From contig CALMBJ010000259.1 in assembly GCA_937860175.1 (NCBI GenBank), positions 1 through 11,915 of the forward strand: a stretch of 11,915 nucleotides of DNA. Reading direction: 5' to 3'. Shown here in pieces: positions 1 to 7,184 of this stretch. The notes under the pieces are model-generated. The model ran no database searches and was not told the DNA's origin. It saw only the letters and a program-made list of their open reading frames with translations. Each line of letters opens with the position of its first letter. The stretch's first letter is position 1. Position numbers and translations under genes: made by a program. This stretch comes from an uncultured Actinomycetes bacterium. Lineage in GTDB: Bacteria > Actinomycetota > Actinomycetes > Nanopelagicales > Nanopelagicaceae.

Positions 1-14
1 TGTATAAGAGACAG
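1..14. other. Nextera transposase adapter remnant
   Basis: The first 14 bases, TGTATAAGAGACAG, are identical to the 3' end of the 19-base Tn5/Nextera mosaic end used in library preparation. They sit exactly at the window edge, which points to untrimmed adapter at a contig end. Real genomic sequence probably starts at base 15. The adapter happens to stay in frame with the truncated permease gene and adds false residues to it. Confidence 0.93.
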
Positions 15-771
15 CTCCTGCATACTTCATCGCATAGACATTGACGCCCAGAGATTCAGCTGCAATTGGTGCTTCACCTGCGCTACGTAGTCGCAAACCA
101 AAGGCGGTGCGCCACAGGATGAAGTACGAGATTGGAACCAGCGAGATAGCCAGGATAGTTACATAGGAAACATCTCCAGTTAGTCCTCGAAGAATTGAGG
201 CCATATCTGAGACAAAGAACCAGTTGAGGTTTGCAATTGATCCCAATAGATCTGGACTCTTCCAACCAAAGAACTGACCTCCAGATAACACCGGTAATCC
301 ATTCAGTGGGATGGTCTCAATCCCTGGAGACTGTGAAGGTCCAGGCCATGAACCACTCTTGTACATAAGTGTTGAAAGGTAACGAACCAAACCTGCGGCG
401 ATGATATTGATAGCAACACCTGACACCACATGGTCAACACCAAAGGAAACGGTTGCGATTGCATGAACCAAAGCACCTACTGATCCAAAGATCATCGCTG
501 CAAAGAGTCCGGCCCATGGACCATGTTGGGAGCCGATGTAGCCACCAGCCCACGCGCCCATGATCATCATTCCCTCTAGACCAATGTTTACAACACCAGC
601 ACGCTCTGAAAACAATCCACCGAGTGCGGCAAGAACAATTGGAACAGAGAGAAGTAGGGCTGCAGAAGCGGTACCCGAACTAGTTAGATCCGATGCACCA
701 GTAATGACGCGGATGGAAGCCAAAACAAAAACTAACATCACTGCGTAGCGCAGAAGTTTCATGGCTTTCAT
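1..771 (-). CDS. BMP-type ABC importer permease 2 (NupQ-like), 3' end missing
   Basis: Inner-membrane permease subunit of the nucleoside-type ABC importer encoded by this operon, pairing with the permease just upstream. The frame is open from the ATG at 769-771 to the window edge, 257 codons with no stop. Starting about residue 10 it shows strongly hydrophobic segments. The family motif VNIGLEG lies at about residues 61-67, matching FNIGVEG in its partner, and a cytoplasmic-loop stretch FGLRLRSAGEAP is near residue 230, typical of the RbsC/BMP permease family. The start is favoured by an ATGA overlap with the preceding stop and an AAAGGTGG ribosome-binding site at 779-786; a second ATG at 762 is less likely. 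The final codons (about the last five) come from adapter and are not real, so the true gene continues beyond the contig. Exact substrate is inferred from the operon. Confidence 0.9.
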   Translation of the reverse strand, partial: MKAMKLLRYAVMLVFVLASIRVITGASDLTSSGTASAALLLSVPIVLAALGGLFSERAGVVNIGLEGMMIMGAWAGGYIGSQHGPWAGLFAAMIFGSVGALVHAIATVSFGVDHVVSGVAINIIAAGLVRYLSTLMYKSGSWPGPSQSPGIETIPLNGLPVLSGGQFFGWKSPDLLGSIANLNWFFVSDMASILRGLTGDVSYVTILAISLVPISYFILWRTAFGLRLRSAGEAPIAAESLGVNVYAMKYAGAVSYT

Positions 772-1871
772 GCCTGCACCACCTTTGCTAGCTCTTTACT
801 TTGTAGCGTTAATTTGAAGCGTCTTACAACCTCGTAGGCGATAACAGCGCTGAGAAGAATTGAGCCCTGCATAATCACATAAGTTTCAGGTGCAATATCA
901 ATAAGCTCTAGTGCTCTAGAGCTAACTTCGAGGAATCCAAATAGCAGCGCGCTAACAGCCATTCCTCCAGCCGAATTTCGACCGAGCAAAGCTACGGCGA
1001 TCGCAGAGAATCCGATACCTGCACGGAATCCGAGGTTATATGAGTGCGTCTGTCCAAGAACTTCCGGCAAGCCCGCAAGACCTGCAATTGCACCTGAAAT
1101 CACAAGTGCCATAAAGGTCATCTTCTTGGAGTTAACACCACTTACCCGAGCTGCAATCGGATTTAATCCGGAGGCACGAAGTTCAAAACCAAAACGTGTA
1201 CGGTTAACAACAAACCAGAAGATCAAACCTAGGGCCACAGCGACAAAGAACATTCCATAGACGCCGCCGCCTGGTTGATCCTCAATGCCGACCTTGCGTA
1301 GCAATGGCATCAGATCTGGAATCTGCGCAGATGCAGGTAGCTCCTTGGTTTGTAGATTATTTGAGCCTTCTTCAACTACTGCAAAGTGCCTTGAAAGTAG
1401 GTAAGCGGATAAACCTCCAGCTAAGGCGTTGAGCATGATTGTTGAAATAACCTCATTCACACCACGCTTTACCTTCAAGTAAGCAGCTATAGCGGCCCAT
1501 AAACCACCAAATGTCATCGCGACAATAAACACTGCAGCGACATGGAGGACTGGAGGAAGAACAAACATCGCGCCGATGTAGCAGCTAAAGAGCGCACCTA
1601 ATCGAAGTTGACCTTCAACACCGATATTAAAGAGACCTGCCCTAAAAGTTACCGCGATCGCGATCGCTGCTATGTAGTAAGGAGTTGCAGTGTTAACGAT
1701 CTCCATCAGAGAACCAGTCTCTGTGCCGTAATCCCACATAGTTGTGAAGGCCTCGACTGGAGATTTCTTACTCGCAATAACTGCAAGGCTGGAAATAATT
1801 ATTGAGAAAACCGCGGCAGCTAACGGTGCAGCAACGGCCAGCGCAATTTTAGAGGGCGAAAACTTACTCAT
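768..1871 (-). CDS. BMP-type ABC importer permease 1 (NupP-like)
   Basis: A 367-residue integral membrane permease of the branched-chain/BMP class, forming the translocation path with the following permease. It has a hydrophobic N-terminal segment (about residues 8-33) and then multiple membrane segments. The hallmark FNIGVEGQ is at residues 81-88, and a coupling-loop-like FELRASGLNPIAARVSGV stretch lies near residue 230. Length fits the NupP/YufP family. The ATG at 1869-1871 overlaps the ATPase stop as ATGA and has an AGGTG Shine-Dalgarno about five bases upstream; its own TGA overlaps the next ATG in the same way. This implies translational coupling and a fixed 1:1 permease ratio. The family includes the B. 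subtilis guanosine and other nucleoside importer; transport of nucleosides here is inference from family and gene order. Confidence 0.9.
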   Translation of the reverse strand: MSKFSPSKIALAVAAPLAAAVFSIIISSLAVIASKKSPVEAFTTMWDYGTETGSLMEIVNTATPYYIAAIAIAVTFRAGLFNIGVEGQLRLGALFSCYIGAMFVLPPVLHVAAVFIVAMTFGGLWAAIAAYLKVKRGVNEVISTIMLNALAGGLSAYLLSRHFAVVEEGSNNLQTKELPASAQIPDLMPLLRKVGIEDQPGGGVYGMFFVAVALGLIFWFVVNRTRFGFELRASGLNPIAARVSGVNSKKMTFMALVISGAIAGLAGLPEVLGQTHSYNLGFRAGIGFSAIAVALLGRNSAGGMAVSALLFGFLEVSSRALELIDIAPETYVIMQGSILLSAVIAYEVVRRFKLTLQSKELAKVVQA

Positions 1872-3373
1872 GCTGCACCTGTCATCGCAGAACCTAATTG
1901 CTCCGGTGTAGTTTTTGCAGGATCTAGTTCGGCGGTTAACTTGCCGCGTAACATCACCAACAAACGATCTGACATTCCAATTAACTCCTCAAGATCTGCA
2001 GAGATAAGCACAATTGCCATTCCTTTTTCGCGGGCTTTGCGAAGCACATCCCAAATTGCTGCTTGTGCACCAACATCTACTCCGCGAGTTGGGTGAGATG
2101 CGACCAATAGAGCAGGTGCTTTACTCATCTCGCGACCAACGATGAATTTCTGCTGATTTCCACCAGAGAGCGCTGCGGCCAAGGTATCTGGGCCAGGTGC
2201 TCGTACATCAAACTCCTGCATGATTGTGCGGGTGCTATCTAGTGTGGCTTTCTTATCAATAACAAAACCACGCATTACAGGCTTGCTGCGTTGATGACCA
2301 AGAATTCTGTTCTCCCACAGTGGAGAACTCATCATCAAAGCCTGACGTTGACGATCCTCTGGAATCAAGCCGATTCCTAGATCATGACGATCAGCCACGC
2401 TGAGCTCATCTATTAATGCTCCATTGAACTCAATGGATCCTGTGTAATCACGCAGACCCATGATCGCCTCAACTAGCTCTGCCTGACCATTGCCTTCAAC
2501 TCCTGCGATACCAATAACTTCGCCGGCATGAAGGTTGAAGGAGATATGCGAAATCAAATCGCGGCTTCCTGTCGCAGTTGGAATTGAAACATCCTTAAGC
2601 GCCAATGTAATTTCATCGCGGCGGGTATGTCCAAGTGTTGAAGGCTTTGGAAGTTCGCTTCCAACCATGAGTTCAGCTAATTGGCGAGCGGTTACATCCT
2701 TGGATTTAACCTCGGCGACTGTTGCACCTTGTCGAACAACTGTTACCTCATCAGCAACGCGCAGGACCTCATCTAGCTTGTGAGAGATAAAGATAACCGC
2801 CATGCCTTGGGCACGCAGTCCTTCGAGCGCTTGGAACAAATCATCTACCTCTTGCGGAACCAATACCGCGGTGGGTTCATCAAAGATCAAGATATTGGCA
2901 CCTCTAAACAAAACCTTCAGGATCTCTACTCGCTGGCGCTGGCCTACTCCCAGCTCTTCTACCAATACATCTGGATCTACATCGAGGCCATACTGCGCAG
3001 CCATATCAACAATCTTCTTACGAGCTGCCGCAAAATCAATTGTTACCCCGTGCTTTGGCTCGGAGCCTAAAACAACATTTTCGAGAACGGTGAAGTTATC
3101 TGCCAACATGAAGTGCTGATGAACCATGCCGATACCAGCTTCAATCGCATCATTTGGATTCTTGAAGTTAACCTCTTTGCCGTTAACTAAAATCTCACCA
3201 CTATCTGGACGTTGCATTCCATACAAAATCTTCATCACTGTTGACTTGCCAGCACCATTTTCACCAACAAGCGCGTGAACTGTTCCTGTCTCAACCTTGA
3301 TTGATACATCTCTGTTCGCAATTACGCCCGGAAAGCGCTTTGTAATGTGTCGCAGTTCTACTGCTACTGACAC
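1868..3373 (-). CDS. BMP-type ABC importer double ATPase (NupO-like)
   Basis: Cytoplasmic ATPase with two fused nucleotide-binding domains, 501 residues from a GTG start. NBD1 is complete: Walker A GENGAGKST at 37-45, Q-loop Gln 86, signature LGVGQ at 141-145, Walker B aspartate/glutamate at 165-166 and His 198. NBD2 is the usual degenerate half of this family: GVEGNGQAE in place of Walker A (from about 291), intact LSGGNQQK signature at 402-409, and ASHPTRGVD replacing the DE of Walker B. A longer frame from 3421 exists, but GTG at 3371-3373 has an AAAGGAGA site 6-7 bases upstream, the protein then begins just before the first strand as in relatives, and the extra N-terminus would lie in a hairpin. 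It follows the binding-protein gene by 96 bp and overlaps permease 1 by four bases. Confidence 0.93.
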   Translation of the reverse strand: MSVAVELRHITKRFPGVIANRDVSIKVETGTVHALVGENGAGKSTVMKILYGMQRPDSGEILVNGKEVNFKNPNDAIEAGIGMVHQHFMLADNFTVLENVVLGSEPKHGVTIDFAAARKKIVDMAAQYGLDVDPDVLVEELGVGQRQRVEILKVLFRGANILIFDEPTAVLVPQEVDDLFQALEGLRAQGMAVIFISHKLDEVLRVADEVTVVRQGATVAEVKSKDVTARQLAELMVGSELPKPSTLGHTRRDEITLALKDVSIPTATGSRDLISHISFNLHAGEVIGIAGVEGNGQAELVEAIMGLRDYTGSIEFNGALIDELSVADRHDLGIGLIPEDRQRQALMMSSPLWENRILGHQRSKPVMRGFVIDKKATLDSTRTIMQEFDVRAPGPDTLAAALSGGNQQKFIVGREMSKAPALLVASHPTRGVDVGAQAAIWDVLRKAREKGMAIVLISADLEELIGMSDRLLVMLRGKLTAELDPAKTTPEQLGSAMTGAA

Positions 3374-3379
3374 TTTAAG

Positions 3380-3387
3380 TCTCCTTT
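3380..3387 (-). promoter_or_regulatory. Ribosome binding site for the ABC double ATPase
   Basis: AAAGGAGA on the minus strand lies 6-7 bases before the GTG at 3371-3373. It is the only good Shine-Dalgarno in the area and decides the GTG start over the upstream ATG at 3421. Confidence 0.8.
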
Positions 3388-3402
3388 GACTAAGACTGCG
3401 GG

Positions 3403-3451
3403 AAAACATTTGGCCCAACAAGGAGATCTAACTCCATTGTTGGGCCAAATG
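3403..3451 (-). terminator. Long intergenic hairpin, partial terminator or mRNA stabiliser
   Basis: Arms CATTTGGCCCAACA (3407-3420) and TGTTGGGCCAAATG (3438-3451) form a perfect 14-bp inverted repeat. One more A-T pair and a 4-bp GGAG/CTCC stem separated by one bulged base continue inside, leaving a 6-base loop. In the minus-strand transcript only four U residues follow (3406-3403). It sits 18 bases after the binding-protein stop and 15 bases before the ATPase ribosome-binding site. Such structures between the binding-protein and membrane-component genes are known (malE-malF type) to lower downstream expression by partial termination or by protecting the upstream mRNA from 3' decay. Which mechanism applies here cannot be read from sequence. 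Confidence 0.8.
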
Positions 3452-3469
3452 CCACTTACCTAAGCCAGA

Positions 3470-4519
3470 TTATGGCTTTGTTGGAACCTTGATTCGTCCT
3501 GATGTGATTCCAGCAGCAGCTCTGTCGATCTGCGCCTTGAAGCGGTTGATGTATCCACCTGAGTAAGACACGCCAACGCCACCAAGCTTGAGGTCGTATA
3601 CGCGACCGTAGATACCTGATTCGTCAAGGATGTCGTTTACAGATGAACCAGCAACTGCTGTTGCGATTACATCGTAAACAGCGCGGTCAACGCGCTTTAC
3701 CATTGATGTGAGCATGTTGCGCTTCTCTGCAGCTGAAGCTGTCTGCCACTGATCAGAGTCAACTCCGATAGTCCAAACCTTCTTGCCAGCCTTTGCAGCA
3801 TCTGTTGCAGCCTGGAAGTTACCTGCGCCTGATCCACCTGCAGCTGAGTAAATTACATCTACGCCACGGTCAATCATGCCCTTTGCAATAACCTTCGCCT
3901 TAGCTGGGTCATTGAATCCACCGAAATCAGGTGGCTCTGTAACGTACTTGACGTCAACTGTTACTGATCGCTTTGTTGCCTTAACACCAGCAACGAAACC
4001 TGCTTCAAACTTCTGTAGTAGAGGAATACGAACTCCACCGATGTAACCAACCTTGTTTGACTTTGTTGCAAGTGCTGCTGCAACGCCAGCTAGGTATGAA
4101 CCTTCGTGCTCAGCGAATACAAGACCAGCAACGTTCAGTAGATCTACTGAAGCATCATCGATGATTGCAAACTGAACATTTGGGTAATCTGAAGCAACCT
4201 TCTTGATTGGTCCTGCGTAGAGGAAACCAACAGCAATGATTGGGTTGAATCCAGCCTTAGCGAGCAAACGAAGCTTGTCTTCACGCTCTGAATCTGATCC
4301 CTGATTAACAGTTACTTCACGAGCTGTAACCTTCAGGTTTCTCTTTGCACGGTCAAGACCTGCTGCTGCTGAATCGTTGAATGACTTATCGCCACGTCCA
4401 CCGATGTCATAAGCAAGGCCAACCTTTACCTTTGTTGCCGCTGTAGCTGGAGCAACAAAAGCTGTCGCTGCCATAACAGTTGCAGCAACAACTGCTACTA
4501 GACGAAATACTTTTTTCAA
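3470..4519 (-). CDS. BMP family substrate-binding protein (probable nucleoside binder)
   Basis: Extracellular solute-binding protein of the BMP/PnrA/NupN family (PF02608), 349 residues, first gene of the importer operon. A Sec signal peptide is clear: MKK, hydrophobic core to about residue 22, and an APATA|A cleavage site near residue 27. Mature-domain hallmarks are VGLAYDIGGRGDKSFNDS (about 33-50), YPNVQFAIIDD, and GVDSDQ late in the protein, corresponding to the pocket-lining parts of the fold in known nucleoside binders. Translation starts at TTG (4517-4519): GGAGG at 4524-4528 lies four bases upstream and no other start keeps the signal peptide. Odd feature: the protein contains no cysteine at all, so it cannot be a lipoprotein, although most Gram-positive binding proteins are lipid-anchored. 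Nucleoside specificity is inferred from family and operon order. Confidence 0.92.
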   Translation of the reverse strand: MKKVFRLVAVVAATVMAATAFVAPATAATKVKVGLAYDIGGRGDKSFNDSAAAGLDRAKRNLKVTAREVTVNQGSDSEREDKLRLLAKAGFNPIIAVGFLYAGPIKKVASDYPNVQFAIIDDASVDLLNVAGLVFAEHEGSYLAGVAAALATKSNKVGYIGGVRIPLLQKFEAGFVAGVKATKRSVTVDVKYVTEPPDFGGFNDPAKAKVIAKGMIDRGVDVIYSAAGGSGAGNFQAATDAAKAGKKVWTIGVDSDQWQTASAAEKRNMLTSMVKRVDRAVYDVIATAVAGSSVNDILDESGIYGRVYDLKLGGVGVSYSGGYINRFKAQIDRAAAGITSGRIKVPTKP

Positions 4520-4523
4520 TTTT

Positions 4524-4528
4524 CCTCC
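4524..4528 (-). promoter_or_regulatory. Ribosome binding site fixing a TTG start
   Basis: GGAGG on the minus strand is followed by four A residues and then TTG AAA AAA. The strong site, plus the lysine-rich signal-peptide start it opens, supports TTG initiation for the binding-protein gene. Confidence 0.8.
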
Positions 4529-4559
4529 AAGGATTCAAGGGGGTCTTCAATAACTCACT

Positions 4560-4588
4560 TTTACAAGGTAATTACGGAAGCTTTGTAA
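4560..4588 (-). promoter_or_regulatory. Candidate promoter and operator dyad of the ABC importer operon
   Basis: On the minus strand TTACAA (4588-4583) and TGTAAA (4565-4560) are separated by 17 bases and could be -35 and -10 boxes (3/6 and 4/6 matches), giving a leader of roughly 35 bases before the TTG start. The same stretch holds an inverted repeat, TTACAA (4561-4566) with TTGTAA (4583-4588), and an 8-bp palindrome GTAATTAC (4568-4575), so a repressor could bind over the promoter. Both readings are speculative. Confidence 0.35.
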
Positions 4589-4624
4589 TTGGGAGCCTAT
4601 TACTTGCGTAGGAATAAACTCAAC

Positions 4625-4641
4625 ACGCCAAGGGCGTTTTT
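4625..4641 (+). terminator. Small hairpin with T-run, possible plus-strand terminator
   Basis: ACGCC (4625-4629), loop AAG, GGCGT (4633-4637) running into five T residues (4637-4641) on the plus strand. The stem is only 5 bp. No plus-strand gene lies upstream, so it would stop antisense transcription coming through the importer operon; read on the minus strand it is a second hairpin behind the trpS terminator without a good U-run. Confidence 0.35.
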
Positions 4642-4665
4642 AGCGTCAGGGGTGTAACGTTTTGG

Positions 4666-4688
4666 AAAACTCTCAACCAAGGGTTGAG
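4666..4688 (-). terminator. Intrinsic terminator of trpS
   Basis: On the minus strand CTCAACC (4688-4682), loop CTT, GGTTGAG (4678-4672), then AG and TTTT. The stem is a perfect 7 bp. It starts 14 bases after the trpS stop codon and separates trpS from the importer promoter. Confidence 0.75.
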
Positions 4689-4702
4689 GTGTTTGAGGCT
4701 GT

Positions 4703-5701
4703 TTACTTCACCAATCCCAAATTCTTATAAGCATCTGAGAGGGTTGCGCTGGCTACTACCCGAGCCTTATCTGCGCCTTGGTGCAAAAGCTCTGTCAGGT
4801 ACTTCTCATCTTCGAGTAGCTCCAGCGCCTTTGCACGGATTGGACGTAGATACTCAACGACTACTTCGGCGACAGCACCCTTGAAATCACCATAGCCCTT
4901 ACCTTCAAACTCATTTTCTAGCTCGGAAATTGATTGGCCTGAAAGTGATGAGTGGATAGTAAGCAAATTACTAATGCCAGGCTTTTCCTTTTCATCAAAC
5001 TTCACTTCGCGACCTGCATCGGTTGCTGCGCTTTTGATCTTCTTAGTGTTTGCCTCGGGTGTGTCCATGATTTCTAGAACACCAGCTACAGATCCTGATG
5101 ATTTACTCATCTTTGATGTTGGCTCTTGTAGATCGTAAATCTTGGCGCCTGCCTTCAAGATGTAACCTTCTGGCAATCTAAAGGTCTCGCCGAATCGAGA
5201 GTTAAATCGCGTTGCAAGATCGCGTGTTAACTCGATGTGCTGTCGTTGATCTTCGCCAACTGGAACAAAGTGTGCTTGGTACAAAAGAATATCTGCGGCT
5301 TGCAACATGGGATATGTAAAGAGCCCTACACGAGCACTGTCTGCCCCACCCTTTGCAGATTTATCTTTGAATTGAGTCATGCGGCTTGCCTCACCAAAGC
5401 CTGCAATGCACTCCATGATCCAGCCCAATTGATTGTGTTCTGCGACATGAGACTGCACAAACAAAGTTGATTTTTCAGGTGAAATACCAAGGGCTATTAG
5501 CTGAGCTGCCGAAGCCAATGTGCGCTTTCTAAAGAGCGCGGGTTCGATCTCACCGGTTAGGGCGTGAAGGTCGACGATGCAGTAAAAGGCATCGTTGCCA
5601 TCCTGTAGCTCTACCCATTGTTTGAGTGCACCTAAGTAGTTACCCAGGTGGAAGGAGTCACTTGTTGGCTGGATGCCTGAAAGAACCCGCTTCTGTGTCA
5701 T
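4703..5701 (-). CDS. trpS: Tryptophanyl-tRNA synthetase
   Basis: Class I aminoacyl-tRNA synthetase that charges tRNA-Trp with tryptophan, cytoplasmic homodimer by family. At 332 residues it is the usual bacterial length. The HIGH-type signature is FHLGNY (17-22), the KMSKS loop is 197-201, Asp 137 in LQAADILLY corresponds to the residue that holds the tryptophan amino group, and VGEDQRQH (148-155) is the conserved family block. The ATG at 5699-5701 follows the stop of the membrane-protein gene by 13 bases. No strong Shine-Dalgarno is visible (GAAAGA is about 12 bases away), so translation may depend on coupling to the upstream gene. No T-box or Trp leader is seen, and a terminator follows directly. 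Confidence 0.97.
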   Translation of the reverse strand: MTQKRVLSGIQPTSDSFHLGNYLGALKQWVELQDGNDAFYCIVDLHALTGEIEPALFRKRTLASAAQLIALGISPEKSTLFVQSHVAEHNQLGWIMECIAGFGEASRMTQFKDKSAKGGADSARVGLFTYPMLQAADILLYQAHFVPVGEDQRQHIELTRDLATRFNSRFGETFRLPEGYILKAGAKIYDLQEPTSKMSKSSGSVAGVLEIMDTPEANTKKIKSAATDAGREVKFDEKEKPGISNLLTIHSSLSGQSISELENEFEGKGYGDFKGAVAEVVVEYLRPIRAKALELLEDEKYLTELLHQGADKARVVASATLSDAYKNLGLVK

Positions 5702-5714
5702 GGGCGTAATTCTT

Positions 5715-7016
5715 TCACACAGATGCTGTTCGCGAGATCAATAACTGCCCCGCGCGCTTGCCTTCCATGGTTAACACAGTGATTCGAAGGCCATTGACGT
5801 TCACAACATCATTAACCTGCGGGATTCGACCCAAGAAGTGCATGACAAAACCGCTGGCGGTCTCGTATGGGCCTTCTGGAATATCAAGTTTGGTCTCTTC
5901 AATTAAATCTTCAATTGAAATCAAACCATCGATCTCGAAGTCACCAGTGCGCTCTTCGACCAAAACCTCATTCTCATCCTCGTCATACTCATCGCGAATA
6001 TCGCCAATAAGCACCTCTACAAGGTCTTCAAGGGTCACGATGCCATCGGTGCCACCGTACTCATCCAAAACAATTGCAAGGTGCTGACCTTGGGTACGCA
6101 TCTCAGACAGTGCCGGCAAGATCCCCTTAGTTCCTGGCAAATACATAATGTTTCGAACCAGTTCAACGATTTTGGTGTTCTTACTTGCTAGAGATGTATC
6201 CAATAAATCGCGGACATGGATAAAGCCAACTACCTCATCGGATGAGCCGCGAACAACTGGGTAACGAGAATGTGCTTTATCGACAGCAAGTTCAATCGCC
6301 TTACCAACAGTAAGCGAAGCATCCATGAAATCTACTTCGGTGCGAGGAACCATAACCTCGTGAACCTGACGTTCCGAGGCGTTGAATACCTCTTCCACAA
6401 TGTCACGCTCTTCTTCCGTCAGAGCGGCGTGGCCAGTTACAAGGTCGAGCAGCTCCTCTTCAGACATCTGCGAGCGCTGAACCTTTGGGTCAACGCCAAA
6501 TGCGCGCAAAACAAAATCGGTTGATCGTGAGAGCAACCAGATCAAGGGACGGAAAATATTTGCAACAAAGTTAATGATTCCCGCTGTTGCCAACGCAATC
6601 TCTTCCGCTCTAAAGAGCGCCACTCTCTTTGGCACAAGCTCACCAAACACCAATGAGAAGTAGGCGATCACCAAGGTGACACCGATAAGTGAAATAGTTG
6701 TTGCCCATGCCGAGGCAAGACCTAAGGACTCAAGCCAAGGGATTACATAATCACCTAGCTGATCTGCGCCAAGGGCGGCCGATAAGAAACCGCTAACGGT
6801 TACACCGATTTGAACTGCGGCTAACAAACGGTTGGGGTGTGCGGCAAGCGCTGCAACGCGAGCGCCACGTTTTCCACGGCTTGCGATCTCACGGACCTGG
6901 CTATCTCGAAGGGAGATCAGGGCGATTTCAGCGGCTACGAAGAATGAGGCCAGAACAATAAGGCCAGCGATAGTTGCTAGATCAAAAAATAGTGAAGCCA
7001 ACGAGGGAGGTTCCAT
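5715..7016 (-). CDS. CNNM/CorC (hemolysin C-like) membrane protein with CBS pair
   Basis: Membrane protein of 433 residues in the HlyC/CorC-CNNM family; members are linked to Mg2+ or other divalent-cation export and homeostasis, but the substrate here is unknown. Order: DUF21/CNNM membrane domain (about 8-190, hydrophobic segments near 10-33, 66-84, 105-125 and 140-163, with the conserved FGELVPKR at 124-131), a CBS pair (about 213-340, MVPRTEV at 222-228 and [25 protein letters not shown] region 316-340), an acidic linker DEYDEDENE, and a C-terminal CorC_HlyC domain (about 352-430). The length is standard. ATG at 7014-7016 has no Shine-Dalgarno; a promoter-like TATACT lies only ten bases upstream, so the mRNA may be nearly leaderless. 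trpS follows after 13 bases, probably co-transcribed. The name hemolysin is historical and implies no toxin activity. Confidence 0.93.
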   Translation of the reverse strand: MEPPSLASLFFDLATIAGLIVLASFFVAAEIALISLRDSQVREIASRGKRGARVAALAAHPNRLLAAVQIGVTVSGFLSAALGADQLGDYVIPWLESLGLASAWATTISLIGVTLVIAYFSLVFGELVPKRVALFRAEEIALATAGIINFVANIFRPLIWLLSRSTDFVLRAFGVDPKVQRSQMSEEELLDLVTGHAALTEEERDIVEEVFNASERQVHEVMVPRTEVDFMDASLTVGKAIELAVDKAHSRYPVVRGSSDEVVGFIHVRDLLDTSLASKNTKIVELVRNIMYLPGTKGILPALSEMRTQGQHLAIVLDEYGGTDGIVTLEDLVEVLIGDIRDEYDEDENEVLVEERTGDFEIDGLISIEDLIEETKLDIPEGPYETASGFVMHFLGRIPQVNDVVNVNGLRITVLTMEGKRAGQLLISRTASV

Positions 7017-7026
7017 TATGGTCGCA

Positions 7027-7055
7027 AGTATACGATCTCAGCCCCCATTTATAAA
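7027..7055 (-). promoter_or_regulatory. Candidate promoter of the CNNM-trpS operon, possibly bidirectional
   Basis: On the minus strand TTTATA (7055-7050, 4/6 of a -35) and TATACT (7032-7027, 5/6 of a -10) are exactly 17 bases apart. Transcription would begin around 7017-7020, leaving at most a few bases before the ATG at 7016, which fits the missing ribosome-binding site. On the plus strand the same -35 block reads TATAAA, a 5/6 -10 box that could serve the divergent ATPase gene. Confidence 0.5.
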
Positions 7056-7148
7056 GTTGGGTGCTTGCGCCAAGCCTTCCCTTACGCGGGGTTTACGCGT
7101 AATCTTCCACCGTTGGCCAACCGGCCATCACCTTCATCCTCGGACCGT

Positions 7149-7166
7149 CGGGCACGTACCTGCCCG
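7149..7166 (+). promoter_or_regulatory. 5'-UTR hairpin before the MsmK-like ATPase gene
   Basis: CGGGCA (7149-7154), a 6-base loop, TGCCCG (7161-7166): a perfect 6-bp GC-rich stem ending three bases before the Shine-Dalgarno AAGGAGAG (7170-7177). Its position would let it influence ribosome access or mRNA stability. No known riboswitch is recognised. Confidence 0.5.
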
Positions 7167-7169
7167 GAG

Positions 7170-7177
7170 AAGGAGAG
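7170..7177 (+). promoter_or_regulatory. Ribosome binding site for the MsmK-like ATPase
   Basis: AAGGAGAG followed by a 7-base spacer and the ATG at 7185-7187. It decides this start against the longer open frame from 7065, whose first 40 residues look non-coding. Confidence 0.85.
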
Positions 7178-7184
7178 CAATCTC

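Noticed and set aside
83..265. 60-residue minus-strand open frame near the left end
   Set aside because: It lies out of frame inside the truncated permease gene, whose frame runs open to the window edge.
2780..3119. Plus-strand open frames of about 100 codons antisense to the ABC ATPase
   Set aside because: They lie wholly within a conserved gene on the other strand, overlap each other in two frames and show no domain or ribosome-binding site.
1868..3373. Missing Walker A and Walker B residues in the second ATPase half as a sign of decay
   Set aside because: Degenerate NBD2 with an intact LSGGNQQK signature is normal for RbsA/BMP-type double ATPases.
3374..3421. Extra 16 N-terminal residues on the ABC double ATPase from ATG 3421
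   Set aside because: No ribosome-binding site, the region is part of the intergenic hairpin, and the GTG at 3373 has a strong site and family-like N-terminus.
5715..7016. Hemolysin or toxin annotation for the CBS-domain membrane protein
   Set aside because: The hemolysin label is historical; the DUF21-CBS-CorC layout indicates a cation-homeostasis protein.
7065..7184. 40-residue N-terminal extension of the MsmK-like ATPase
   Set aside because: Composition is unlike the family, no ribosome-binding site at 7065, and a strong site precedes ATG 7185.
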